From NCBI RefSeq assembly GCF_034344865.1, contig NZ_CP133774.1, forward strand, positions 2,170,001 to 2,234,000: a DNA stretch of 64,000 nt. Direction: 5' to 3'. The stretch is from Pseudomonas sp. 10S4. Its GTDB lineage: Bacteria > Pseudomonadota > Gammaproteobacteria > Pseudomonadales > Pseudomonadaceae. The notes under the pieces were generated by a model. That model ran no database searches. It saw nothing but the letters and a program-made list of their open reading frames with translations, and had not been told where the DNA came from. Position numbers and translations under genes: made by a program. Below, one piece after another: positions 17,523 through 25,392 of the stretch (position 1 is the stretch's first letter; the number at the start of each line of letters is the position of its first letter).

Positions 17523-17791
17523 AGTAGGGCGTGCTCACCGTAAATGGCGAATCGCGTTGGCGCTGTGATCGCGCCAGGCAAGGCGTAGGACGCAGAGAAT
17601 GGCGTTCCCTTTTCAAGTCCTACAACGCAGCATGGCGCGATCACAGCACCAACCCGTAGGGCAAAGCCCCACGAGACGCAATTCTTCGTTACTTGTCGTT
17701 CATTTGAAGCAACCAAACTTCTCTCCTCGTGCCTAGCCTTGCGTCTCGTGGGGCTTTGCGCGATCGCCATTTACGCTGAGCACGCCCTACT
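17523..17791. repeat. Nested inverted-repeat element, three-way-junction form
   Basis: Outer arms 17523-17556 and 17759-17791 pair over about 33 bp (one mismatch, one bulge). Inside are two more hairpins. Arms 17556-17576 and 17633-17653 share GCTGTGATCGCGCCA, with an inner GTAGGA/TCCTAC stem. Arms 17661-17681 and 17739-17759 pair perfectly over 21 bp (GCAAAGCCCCACGAGACGC…). The layout resembles a Y-shaped fold. I see no target-site duplication and no transposase. It occupies most of the 495-bp gap 17523-18017 between ntrB and the DUF4124 gene. Confidence 0.85.
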
Positions 17792-17973
17792 CCCTCTTTT
17801 GGAGCAGGGCGCGCGCAAGAACTAAGCGCTGATGCGGGGAAAATGCAAAAACCAAACCAAAGCTCCGAAAAGAAGCGTTTAAGGCCTGAAACGGGCGTTT
17901 AACGCTCGATCGCGTGGCGTTCTGCCAGCTTTCGCGGGTACTTTCGAACCAAAATGGGTTTTCAAGTGGGAAC

Positions 17974-18006
17974 GGTGCAACCGTTTGCACCAATATAGTG
18001 CGCAAA
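17974..18006. promoter_or_regulatory. Overlapping dyads, candidate NtrC sites of the ntrBC promoter
   Basis: GGTGCAA and TTGCACC form a perfect dyad at 17974-17991. An overlapping dyad GCACCAATATAGTGC lies at 17988-18002 inside TTTGC…GCAAA. Both resemble the known NtrC box (GCAC-N7-GTGC and relatives). The site is upstream of ntrB, on the far side of the inverted-repeat element. Confidence 0.5.
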
Positions 18007-18017
18007 GCTGAACGAGG

Positions 18018-18638
18018 TTAGAAGAACTTCAGGAAGGGGTTTTTCTCTTCGGGAGGTTTGTCTTTGAGCGGGCATTCCGGCCGTTGGCCGTAGTCGGTGA
18101 GGGTGCAGGGCTTGACCTGGCGCTTCTGCGCCAGAGAGGTGCGGAGCATGTTGAACGGCTGATTGGCTGTGCGCTCAACGGTGCGACCCTGTTCGTCGAG
18201 GATTTCCACCGACAGGTTATGACTGCCGCGGTCGATATTGCTCAAAGCGAACACCGGGCTGAGGCCTGGCTCTGCTGTGGGCTGGCCGTCGAGTAACAAA
18301 CGGTAGCGGTGGCCGCGTTGCAGTCCGGGTTCGCTGGTAACGCTGACGATCAATTCGCCGGCGTTGCTACGGATCGTCGCGTCCGGTTCCGGCACCAGCA
18401 CGCGGAGCATGTCGTAGTGGAACAGCGGTTTTTCTTCGGGTTTGGTCGCAGCAACCAGCGGCGCGGCACCGGTCGGATTGGCGGGCATGCGATTGCTGGT
18501 GGCCAGCGGCACCCGCTTGGCGTTGCCGGGGCGTGGCTGGTCGGTAAAGACCCGATTGCCCTGGGCGTCGACGTAGGTATAAACGTCCGCCGTCGCCGGC
18601 AGGGCGAGCAGGCAGGCGACCAGCAGCCAGCACCTCAA
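18018..18638 (-). CDS. DUF4124 secreted protein, distal copy
   Basis: A 206-residue exported protein with a signal peptide (MRCWLLVACLLALPATA) and an N-terminal DUF4124 domain (DVYTYVDAQGNRVFTDQPRPG). The C-terminal half is Ig-like or beta-rich (GELIVSVTSEPGLQRGHRYRLLLDGQP, quoted in part: HRYRLLLDGQP; SNIDRGSHNLSVEILDEQG). It is a clear paralogue of the next gene: both share 'RLLLDxQP' and 'NIDRGxHxL'. The two overlap by four bases, so they are co-transcribed between glnA and ntrB. Function is unknown, and a periplasmic place is inferred from the signal peptide. Confidence 0.83.
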   Translation of the reverse strand: MRCWLLVACLLALPATADVYTYVDAQGNRVFTDQPRPGNAKRVPLATSNRMPANPTGAAPLVAATKPEEKPLFHYDMLRVLVPEPDATIRSNAGELIVSVTSEPGLQRGHRYRLLLDGQPTAEPGLSPVFALSNIDRGSHNLSVEILDEQGRTVERTANQPFNMLRTSLAQKRQVKPCTLTDYGQRPECPLKDKPPEEKNPFLKFF

Positions 18639-19144
18639 GGTTTATGCACCCGTTGCACGGTGAAGGTCACGCTTGGACTTTGCTGCACGAGGTTTTCGCC
18701 ACTGATCACCTGTACCGCGAGACTGTGATCGCCGCGATCAATGTTCACCAGTTGCAGGATTGGCACGTTGCTCGGTTGACCGTAAGGCTGGTTGTCCAGC
18801 AACAGCCTGAACAGATGCGGGCCTTGCAGGCGTGGCTTGATCAGCACGCTGACGGTGAAGGTGCCGTTGTTGGCGCGCAGGGCTTCCTCGGTGGGCAGGC
18901 CGGTGAGTTCAAGCACCTCGTAGGCGCTGCGGGATTGTTCACGGCTGGTGGCTTCGGCAGGAGGAGCGGTAGGCGCCGAGGGTGCGACGCTGTTGAGCGG
19001 CGGCAACTCAACCGGCTGCGCTTTGACGCCATCGGGCGGCTGATTGCTGTATGCAGTGTTGCCGGCGGCGTCGGTGTACTTATAGATCTGCGCTGCGGCG
19101 GGCAGGGCGATCAACAGCAACATCAGTAGAAAACCACGACCCAT
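18635..19144 (-). CDS. DUF4124 secreted protein, proximal copy
   Basis: A 169-residue exported protein with a signal peptide (MGRGFLLMLLLIALPAAA) and a DUF4124 opening (QIYKYTDAAGNTAYSNQPP). A Pro/Ala-rich linker at about 48-66 leads into a beta-rich domain (FTVSVLIKPRLQGPHLFRLL, VNIDRGDHSLAVQVI). It is shorter than its downstream paralogue, which has an added Cys-containing C-terminus. It lies after the glnA terminator in the same direction. No catalytic residues are apparent. Confidence 0.83.
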   Translation of the reverse strand: MGRGFLLMLLLIALPAAAQIYKYTDAAGNTAYSNQPPDGVKAQPVELPPLNSVAPSAPTAPPAEATSREQSRSAYEVLELTGLPTEEALRANNGTFTVSVLIKPRLQGPHLFRLLLDNQPYGQPSNVPILQLVNIDRGDHSLAVQVISGENLVQQSPSVTFTVQRVHKP

Positions 19145-19292
19145 AAGATTGACCGCAAGCGAAGGTGTTGGATTGCAGCATAGGTCACGGGTGGCGGTTG
19201 TCCCTAGTGGTTAACATTTGGGCATGATTTACCAAAATCCTCCAAACGCCACAAACCCCCTGTGGGAGCGTCAGTCGTTAAATCGTGGGCAC

Positions 19293-19317
19293 AAAAAAGG
19301 CCTCCCGAAGGAGGCCT
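19293..19317 (-). terminator. Rho-independent terminator of glnA
   Basis: On the minus strand the stem AGGCCTCC/GGAGGCCT with loop TTCG is followed by TTTTTTG. It starts 36 bp after the glnA stop. A plus-strand T-run also follows, so it may work both ways. A truncated REP half (TGTGGGAGCG) lies next to it at 19261-19270. Confidence 0.88.
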
Positions 19318-19352
19318 CTTTTTGTCACGCCGCTTGCGCAGGCGCTACCGGA

Positions 19353-20759
19353 TCAGCAGCTGTAGTACAGCTCATATTCCAGTGGGTGTACGAAGGTGCG
19401 GACCTTGATTTCTTCTTCGCTTTTCAGAGCGATGTAAGCGTCGATGAAGTCATCGGAGAACACGCCGCCTTTGGTCAGGAACGCGCGACCTTTGTCCAGC
19501 TCTTCCAGGGCTTCTTTCAGGCTGCCGCAAACTTGTGGGATCTCTTTCGCCTCTTCAGGCGGCAGGTCGTACAGGTTTTTGTCAGCTGCGTCGCCAGGGT
19601 GGATCTTGTTCTGGATGCCGTCCAGGCCAGCCATCAACAGTGCAGCGAAGCCCAGGTACGGGTTAGCTGCTGGATCCGGGAAGCGAGCTTCGATACGGCG
19701 AGCGCGAGGGCTGGACACGTAAGGAATACGGATCGAAGCGGAACGGTTGCGAGCCGAGTAGGCCAGCATTACCGGAGCTTCGAAACCTGGGACCAGACGC
19801 TTGTAGGAGTTGGTCGACGGGTTGGTGAAGCCGTTCAGGGCCTTACCGTGCTTGATGATGCCGCCGATGAAGTACAGGGCGGTATCGGACAGGCCGGCAT
19901 AGCCTTCGCCAGCGAAGGTGTTCTTGCCATCTTTAGCGATGGACAGGTGAACGTGCATACCCGAACCGTTGTCGCCGTACAGAGGCTTAGGCATGAAGGT
20001 CGCGGTGCGGCCGTATGCATCAGCAACGTTGTGTACGCAGTACTTCAGGGTTTGAACTTCGTCAGCCTTGGCAACCAGGGTGTTGAACTTCACGCCGATT
20101 TCGTTCTGGCCGGCAGTCGCCACTTCGTGGTGGTGAACTTCGATGGTCAGGCCCATCTCTTCCATGGCGTTGCACATGGAGGTACGGATTTCGTGGTCGT
20201 GGTCGAATGGCGGAACCGGGAAGTAACCACCCTTGACGCCTGGACGGTGGCCGCGGTTGCCGCCTTCCACGTCCTGGTCGGACATCCACGAACCTTGTTC
20301 GGAGTAGATTTTGAACATCGAACCGGAGATGTCGGACTTGAACTTCACCTGGTCGAAGATGAAGAACTCTGGCTCCGGACCTACGAATACGGTGTCGCCG
20401 ATACCAGTCGATTTCAGGTATTCCTCGGCACGCTTGGCGATCGCACGTGGGTCACGGTCGTAGCCTTGCATGGTCGAAGGCTCGATCACGTCGCAAACCA
20501 GGATCAGGGTTGGCTCTTCGGTGAACGGGTCGAGAACGGCAGTGCTGTCGTCCGGCATCAGAATCATGTCGGAGGCTTCGATGCCTTTCCAGCCAGCAAT
20601 GGAGGAACCGTCGAACATTTTGCCTTCTTCGAAGAAAGCATCATCCAGCGCGTCGCGAGCCGGCATGGTCACGTGGTGCTGAGTGCCTTTGGTGTCCGTG
20701 AAGCGCAGATCAATCCACTTGACGTCATGATCTTTGATGAGTTGAACCGACTTCGACAT
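19353..20759 (-). CDS. glnA: Glutamine synthetase, type I
   Basis: A 468-residue enzyme that makes glutamine from glutamate, ammonia and ATP; it works as a dodecamer. Signatures are [17 protein letters not shown] near residues 49-65, the ATP-binding block [17 protein letters not shown] near 257-273, and the adenylylation site loop [19 protein letters not shown] with Tyr at about 397. The last residues are LEYELYYSC. The minus-strand start is preceded by GGAGGACAC. A -24/-12 promoter lies about 100 bp upstream and a terminator follows. Confidence 0.98.
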   Translation of the reverse strand: MSKSVQLIKDHDVKWIDLRFTDTKGTQHHVTMPARDALDDAFFEEGKMFDGSSIAGWKGIEASDMILMPDDSTAVLDPFTEEPTLILVCDVIEPSTMQGYDRDPRAIAKRAEEYLKSTGIGDTVFVGPEPEFFIFDQVKFKSDISGSMFKIYSEQGSWMSDQDVEGGNRGHRPGVKGGYFPVPPFDHDHEIRTSMCNAMEEMGLTIEVHHHEVATAGQNEIGVKFNTLVAKADEVQTLKYCVHNVADAYGRTATFMPKPLYGDNGSGMHVHLSIAKDGKNTFAGEGYAGLSDTALYFIGGIIKHGKALNGFTNPSTNSYKRLVPGFEAPVMLAYSARNRSASIRIPYVSSPRARRIEARFPDPAANPYLGFAALLMAGLDGIQNKIHPGDAADKNLYDLPPEEAKEIPQVCGSLKEALEELDKGRAFLTKGGVFSDDFIDAYIALKSEEEIKVRTFVHPLEYELYYSC

Positions 20760-20857
20760 AGTGTCCTCCGGGTGGCTTCGGGCTTAGTAGTGGATGCCCT
20801 TAGAATGTGGGTGATGCCGGCGCGAATACTCTGCCATGGCAACCTGCCTCACAAGGG

Positions 20858-20873
20858 AGCAAATTGCATGCCA
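20858..20873 (-). promoter_or_regulatory. Sigma-54 (-24/-12) promoter of glnA
   Basis: On the minus strand it reads TGGCATGCAATTTGCT: GG and GC have the exact 10-bp spacing and match TGGCAYG-N4-TTGC. Transcription would start near 20847, about 88 bp before the glnA ATG. A half-palindrome GCACCAAAACAGG around 20984-20996 may be part of an NtrC enhancer. The 329-bp gap 20760-21088 also holds the thiI promoter. Confidence 0.82.
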
Positions 20874-21019
20874 GTGCCCCACCATGGGTTTTTTGCCCCA
20901 ATATCACGCTTATAGAGGCTTATTGCGCCGCAAAGCTGAAATTACCGCCCTGTAATGTAGCGTCTAATTCCATAAATGACCTGTTTTGGTGCGTTCTAAA
21001 CCTTCTGCATATTAACTGG

Positions 21020-21047
21020 TTAAACCTTGAGCAATTTCCGCTATAAT
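21020..21047 (+). promoter_or_regulatory. Candidate sigma-70 promoter of thiI
   Basis: TATAAT at 21042-21047 with TTAAAC at 21020-21025 (16 bp apart), 41 bp before the thiI ATG. Confidence 0.5.
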
Positions 21048-21088
21048 CCGCGCCCCCTTTTTCGGCTGGCCCAGCGCGCGCTGTTTTC

Positions 21089-22543
21089 ATGAAACTAATC
21101 GTAAAAGTCTTTCCCGAGATCACCATCAAGAGCCGCCCGGTACGGATGCGTTTCATCCGCCAGTTGGCCAAAAACATCCGTGCTGTGCTCCGCGATCTGG
21201 ACCCGGCTGTGGTGGTGAACGGCGTGTGGGACAACCTCGAGCTGGAAACCCGCGTCAGCGAGCCCAAAGCCCTGAAGGAGATGACCGAGCGCCTGAGCTG
21301 CATGCCGGGCATCGCGCATTTCCTGCAGGTCGACGAATACCCGTTGGGTGACTTCGACGACATCGTTGCCAAGTGCAAGCAGCACTATGGCGATGCGTTG
21401 GCCGGGAAGATCTTTTCGGTGCGCTGCAAGCGCGGCGGGCACCACACGTTCTCGTCCATGGACGTGGAAAAATACGTCGGCAGCCAACTGCGTCGTCAGT
21501 GCGGTGCCGCCGGGATTTCCCTGAAAGAGCCGGAAATCGAAGTTCGCATCGAAATTCGCGACCAACGGTTGTACGTGATCCACAGCCAGCACAACAGTAT
21601 CGGCGGTTATCCGCTGGGAGCGCTGGAGCAGACGCTCGTGCTGATGTCCGGCGGCTTTGACTCGACAGTCGCCGCCTACCAGATCATGCGCCGTGGCCTG
21701 ATGAGCCATTTCTGCTTCTTTAATCTGGGCGGACGAGCCCATGAACTGGGCGTTATGGAAGTCGCGCACTTCATCTGGAAGAAGTACGGCAGCTCCCAAC
21801 GCGTGTTATTTGTCAGTGTGCCGTTCGAGGAAGTACTGGGAGAAATTCTCGGGAAAGTCGATAACAGTCATATGGGCGTAGTTTTGAAGCGTATGATGTT
21901 GCGCGCTGCATCGAAGATTGCCGACCGGCTGGACATCGATGCGCTGGTGACTGGTGAAGCGATCTCCCAGGTTTCGAGCCAGACGCTGCCGAACCTGTCG
22001 TTGATCGACTGCGTGACCGAGAAGCTGGTCTTGCGCCCGCTGATCGCCAGTCACAAGCAGGACATCATCGACCTGGCCACCGAAATCGGCACTGCCGACT
22101 TCGCCAAGCACATGCCGGAATACTGCGGGGTCATCTCGGTGAACCCAAAGACCCACGCCAAGCGCAACCGCGTGGAGTACGAAGAACAACAGTTCGACAT
22201 GGCAGTCCTTGAGCGTGCGCTCGAGAACGCCAAACTGGTACCGATCGATCGCGTGATCGACGAATTGGGCCAGGACTTGCAGATCGAAGAAGTCAGCGAA
22301 GCTCTGGCGGGCCAGATCATCATCGACATCCGTCACCCGGATGCCGCTGAAGACGAGCCGCTGGAACTGGCTGGCATTGAGGTACAGACGATGCCGTTTT
22401 ATGCATTGAACGCTCGTTTCAAGGAACTGGACCCTACTCGCCAGTACCTGCTGTATTGCGACAAAGGCGTGATGAGTCGCCTGCATGCCCACCATTTGCT
22501 CAGTGAGGGGCATGCCAATGTGCGCGTTTATCGACCGAGCTAA
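21089..22543 (+). CDS. thiI: tRNA uridine 4-sulfurtransferase ThiI
   Basis: A 484-residue enzyme that makes 4-thiouridine at tRNA position 8 and can supply sulfur for thiazole synthesis. It has an N-terminal ferredoxin-like domain, a THUMP domain (residues about 60-165), a PP-loop ATP domain with [15 protein letters not shown] near 187-200, and a C-terminal rhodanese domain. The rhodanese Cys is present in [13 protein letters not shown] (residue 457), unlike the YibN homologue in this window. A second Cys, in [13 protein letters not shown], could form the disulfide partner. It is divergent from glnA. Confidence 0.96.
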   Translation: MKLIVKVFPEITIKSRPVRMRFIRQLAKNIRAVLRDLDPAVVVNGVWDNLELETRVSEPKALKEMTERLSCMPGIAHFLQVDEYPLGDFDDIVAKCKQHYGDALAGKIFSVRCKRGGHHTFSSMDVEKYVGSQLRRQCGAAGISLKEPEIEVRIEIRDQRLYVIHSQHNSIGGYPLGALEQTLVLMSGGFDSTVAAYQIMRRGLMSHFCFFNLGGRAHELGVMEVAHFIWKKYGSSQRVLFVSVPFEEVLGEILGKVDNSHMGVVLKRMMLRAASKIADRLDIDALVTGEAISQVSSQTLPNLSLIDCVTEKLVLRPLIASHKQDIIDLATEIGTADFAKHMPEYCGVISVNPKTHAKRNRVEYEEQQFDMAVLERALENAKLVPIDRVIDELGQDLQIEEVSEALAGQIIIDIRHPDAAEDEPLELAGIEVQTMPFYALNARFKELDPTRQYLLYCDKGVMSRLHAHHLLSEGHANVRVYRPS

Positions 22544-22681
22544 GTGCCCGGGGCTGTTTGCCTGTGGCCTGCGTCACCGGCCCCCGACGCCGCCGTCAAG
22601 CTGTAACGGCTTTGCCGGACTCTACTGTTAATCGCTGCCAAGACTTGTCAGCACACCGAATCCTCTGATCGAGATACACAA

Positions 22682-24502
22682 GTGATCGAAAATCTACGCA
22701 ACATCGCCATCATTGCTCACGTTGACCATGGTAAAACCACCCTGGTAGACAAACTCTTGCGTCAATCCGGCACCCTGGAGCGCAACGAGCTCAACGACGA
22801 GCGAGTGATGGACTCCAACGACCAGGAGAAAGAGCGCGGTATTACCATTCTGGCGAAAAACACCGCCATCAACTGGAACGGCTACCACATCAACATCGTG
22901 GACACCCCGGGCCACGCCGACTTCGGCGGCGAAGTTGAACGCGTAATGTCGATGGTTGACTCCGTTCTGCTGCTGGTTGACGCTCAAGACGGCCCTATGC
23001 CGCAAACCCGTTTCGTGACCAAGAAGGCTTTCGAAGCCGGCCTGCGTCCAATCGTGGTTATCAACAAGGTTGACCGTCCAGGCGCACGTCCGGACTGGGT
23101 TCTGGACCAGATCTTCGACCTGTTCGACAACCTCGGTGCTACCGAAGAACAGCTGGACTTCAAAGTTGTCTACGCCTCGGCCCTGAACGGCATTGCCGGT
23201 CTGGAACACACCGACATGGCTGAAGACATGACCCCGCTGTACCAGTCGATCGTCGACAACGTACCAGCACCGAAAGTTGACCGTGACGGTCCGTTCCAGA
23301 TGCAAATCTCGGCACTGGACTACAACAGCTTCCTGGGCATTATCGGCGTTGGCCGTATCGCTCGTGGTCGCGTCAAGCCGAACACCCCGGTTGTGGCTAT
23401 CGATGCTGATGGCAAACGCCGTAACGGCCGTATCCTGAAGCTGATGGGTCACCACGGTCTGCACCGCATCGACGTTGAAGAAGCAGCTGCCGGCGACATC
23501 GTCTGCATCAGCGGCTTCGACCAGCTGTTCATCTCCGACACCCTGTGCGACCCACAGAACGTTGAAGCGATGAAGCCGCTGACCGTTGACGAACCAACCG
23601 TTTCGATGACCTTCCAGGTTAACGACTCGCCGTTCTGCGGCCGTGAAGGCAAGTTCGTCACCAGCCGTAACATCAAAGAGCGTCTGGACAAAGAACTGCT
23701 CTACAACGTTGCCCTGCGCGTTGAAGAAGGCGACACCGCCGACAAGTTCAAAGTCTCCGGCCGTGGTGAGCTGCACCTCTCGGTACTGATCGAAACCATG
23801 CGTCGCGAAGGCTTCGAAATGGGTGTTGGTCGTCCGGAAGTGATCATCCGTATGGTTGACGGCGTCAAGCACGAACCGTACGAAAACGTGACCATCGACC
23901 TGCCAGAAGAATCGCAAGGTTCGATCATGGAACAGATCGGTATCCGTAAAGGCGACCTGACCAACATGGTTCCGGATGGCAAGGGCCGTGTGCGCCTTGA
24001 GTACAACATCCCGGCTCGTGGCTTGATCGGTTTCCGTAACGAGTTCCTGACCCTGACCTCCGGTGCAGGCATCCTGACCTCGATCTTCGACCGTTACGAC
24101 GTGATGAAGTCCGGCGACATGTCCGGCCGTCAGAACGGCGTGCTGGTTTCGGTTGCTACCGGTAAGGCTCTGACTTACTCGCTGGAAACCCTGCAGGCTC
24201 GCGGCAAACTGTTCCTGGGTCACGGCGAAGACGTGTACGAAGGTCAAATCGTCGGCATCAACAGCCGCGACAACGACCTGGGCGTCAACCCAACCAAAGG
24301 CAAGAAGCTCGACAACATGCGTGCCTCGGGTAAAGACGAAACCATCGCTCTGGTTCCGCCTATCCGTTTCACCCTGGAACAAGCTCTGGAATTCGTTCAA
24401 GAAGACGAATTGTGCGAAGTCACTCCTAAGTCCATCCGTCTTCGTAAGAAGATCCTGGGCGAAAGCGAGCGTACCCGCGCTGCCAAGAAAAGCGGCAACT
24501 GA
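22682..24502 (+). CDS. typA: Ribosome-associated GTPase TypA/BipA
   Basis: A 606-residue translational GTPase involved in ribosome assembly and stress adaptation. G1 is [16 protein letters not shown] (residues 9-24), the switch I region has KERGITI, G3 is [16 protein letters not shown] and G4 is [20 protein letters not shown] (quoted in part: NKVD). EF-G-like domains III and V and the BipA-specific C-terminal domain ([19 protein letters not shown]) follow. The start is GTG at 22682. The codons are strongly optimised (many GTT, GAA, CGT), as expected for a well-expressed gene. A terminator follows. Confidence 0.97.
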   Translation: MIENLRNIAIIAHVDHGKTTLVDKLLRQSGTLERNELNDERVMDSNDQEKERGITILAKNTAINWNGYHINIVDTPGHADFGGEVERVMSMVDSVLLLVDAQDGPMPQTRFVTKKAFEAGLRPIVVINKVDRPGARPDWVLDQIFDLFDNLGATEEQLDFKVVYASALNGIAGLEHTDMAEDMTPLYQSIVDNVPAPKVDRDGPFQMQISALDYNSFLGIIGVGRIARGRVKPNTPVVAIDADGKRRNGRILKLMGHHGLHRIDVEEAAAGDIVCISGFDQLFISDTLCDPQNVEAMKPLTVDEPTVSMTFQVNDSPFCGREGKFVTSRNIKERLDKELLYNVALRVEEGDTADKFKVSGRGELHLSVLIETMRREGFEMGVGRPEVIIRMVDGVKHEPYENVTIDLPEESQGSIMEQIGIRKGDLTNMVPDGKGRVRLEYNIPARGLIGFRNEFLTLTSGAGILTSIFDRYDVMKSGDMSGRQNGVLVSVATGKALTYSLETLQARGKLFLGHGEDVYEGQIVGINSRDNDLGVNPTKGKKLDNMRASGKDETIALVPPIRFTLEQALEFVQEDELCEVTPKSIRLRKKILGESERTRAAKKSGN

Positions 24503-24525
24503 GTTTCGACTTAGTTAAGGCTTAA

Positions 24526-24561
24526 AAAAACGCCCCCGACCGCAAGGTCGGGGGCGTTTTT
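24526..24561 (+). terminator. Rho-independent terminator of typA
   Basis: Stem AAAAACGCCCCCGACC, loop GCAA, then GGTCGGGGGCGTTTTT: a GC-rich hairpin with a T-tail, 24 bp past the stop. Confidence 0.95.
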
Positions 24562-24598
24562 GTTTGTCTGGGGTTTGTGCGGTGTTTCACCTGGCCCC

Positions 24599-24665
24599 TT
24601 CGCGGGCAAGCCTCGCTCCTACAGGTTTAGCGTTTCCCTTGTAGGAGCGAGGCTTGCCCGCGAAA
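24599..24665. repeat. REP doublet after typA
   Basis: Inverted copies of the subtype CTTCGCGGGCAAGCCTCGCTCC between the typA terminator and the convergent YkgJ-like gene. Confidence 0.9.
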
Positions 24666-24693
24666 GCAATCGGTCAGACGGCGAGATTCCGGA

Positions 24694-25137
24694 TCAGAAC
24701 TTCTCGAGCGTACGACGGCTACTGCTGGTCTCACGCGCCACTTCTTTAGGCTTGTAAGCGCAATACCCCGGCCGCGGGCCGATTTTCGGGTGGTTGCGGC
24801 AAGTATCCGGGCGCTTTTCATAAATAGTGCACAGACGGCTCTTACGATCCAGGTACAGGCAATCGTTGTTGCTCATGCGCTGGAGGGTGAAGATCTCGGA
24901 CTTCTGGTTGTAACGCTCGACGATCCCTTCCTTCTGCAAACGCTTGGCGATGTTCTTCGCCGGTTCGCCGCGCTCGAACTCGTCGACGATGCCGATACGG
25001 ATCAGATCCTTGATCTTGACCTCAACCGGCAAGGTGCAGCAGCTGGACACGCAGGAGCCGCACATCGGGGCAGAGTACTTGGCCCAGGTATCGAGGCGGT
25101 CGATCTCCGCGGCGGCGATCAGGTTGGACTTCATCAT
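24694..25137 (-). CDS. YkgJ-family cysteine cluster protein
   Basis: A 147-residue protein of the YkgJ/CxxCxxCC group, thought to bind zinc or iron. Eight Cys are visible: MCGSCVSSCCTLP near residues 25-37, NDCLYLDRKSRLCTIYEKRPDTCRNH-type sequence with two well-spaced Cys near 92-113, and GYCAYKPKE near 124-132. No signal peptide is seen. The start is MM (25137 or 25134). It is read toward typA. The biochemical role of the family is not established to my knowledge. Confidence 0.86.
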   Translation of the reverse strand: MMKSNLIAAAEIDRLDTWAKYSAPMCGSCVSSCCTLPVEVKIKDLIRIGIVDEFERGEPAKNIAKRLQKEGIVERYNQKSEIFTLQRMSNNDCLYLDRKSRLCTIYEKRPDTCRNHPKIGPRPGYCAYKPKEVARETSSSRRTLEKF

Positions 25138-25392
25138 CGGTTGTTACCAGCGTGCATCAGGGCGCGCGATCATACCGGGACTGGTGGATTTTTGAACAAC
25201 CTTTCGCCAGATTTTTTGCGATATCGCCAAATAACCCGTGTGTTCCGGCACGGCCCCTGCATTGATTCAGCCACATGCCAACGTAATGCCGAGCTATCTC
25301 GCACTATCAGGAAAAACTGCCGAACCAGAGCCCATGCCGCCTGTCAGACCGTCTAGGCTCAGACAATTCCAAGCTCGCTCGAGGTCCTATCG

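Noticed and set aside
17519..17770. 83-codon frame within the nested inverted repeat
   Set aside because: It is formed by the hairpin arms, with no RBS, and overlaps the ntrB start region.
17972..17992. Sigma-54 promoter for ntrBC at TTGGTGCAAACGGTTGCA (minus strand)
   Set aside because: The GG-GC spacing is one base too long; the sequence is better explained as dyad operators.
22694..24400. 568-codon antisense frame opposite typA
   Set aside because: typA is unmistakable on the plus strand; the antisense product shows no motif.
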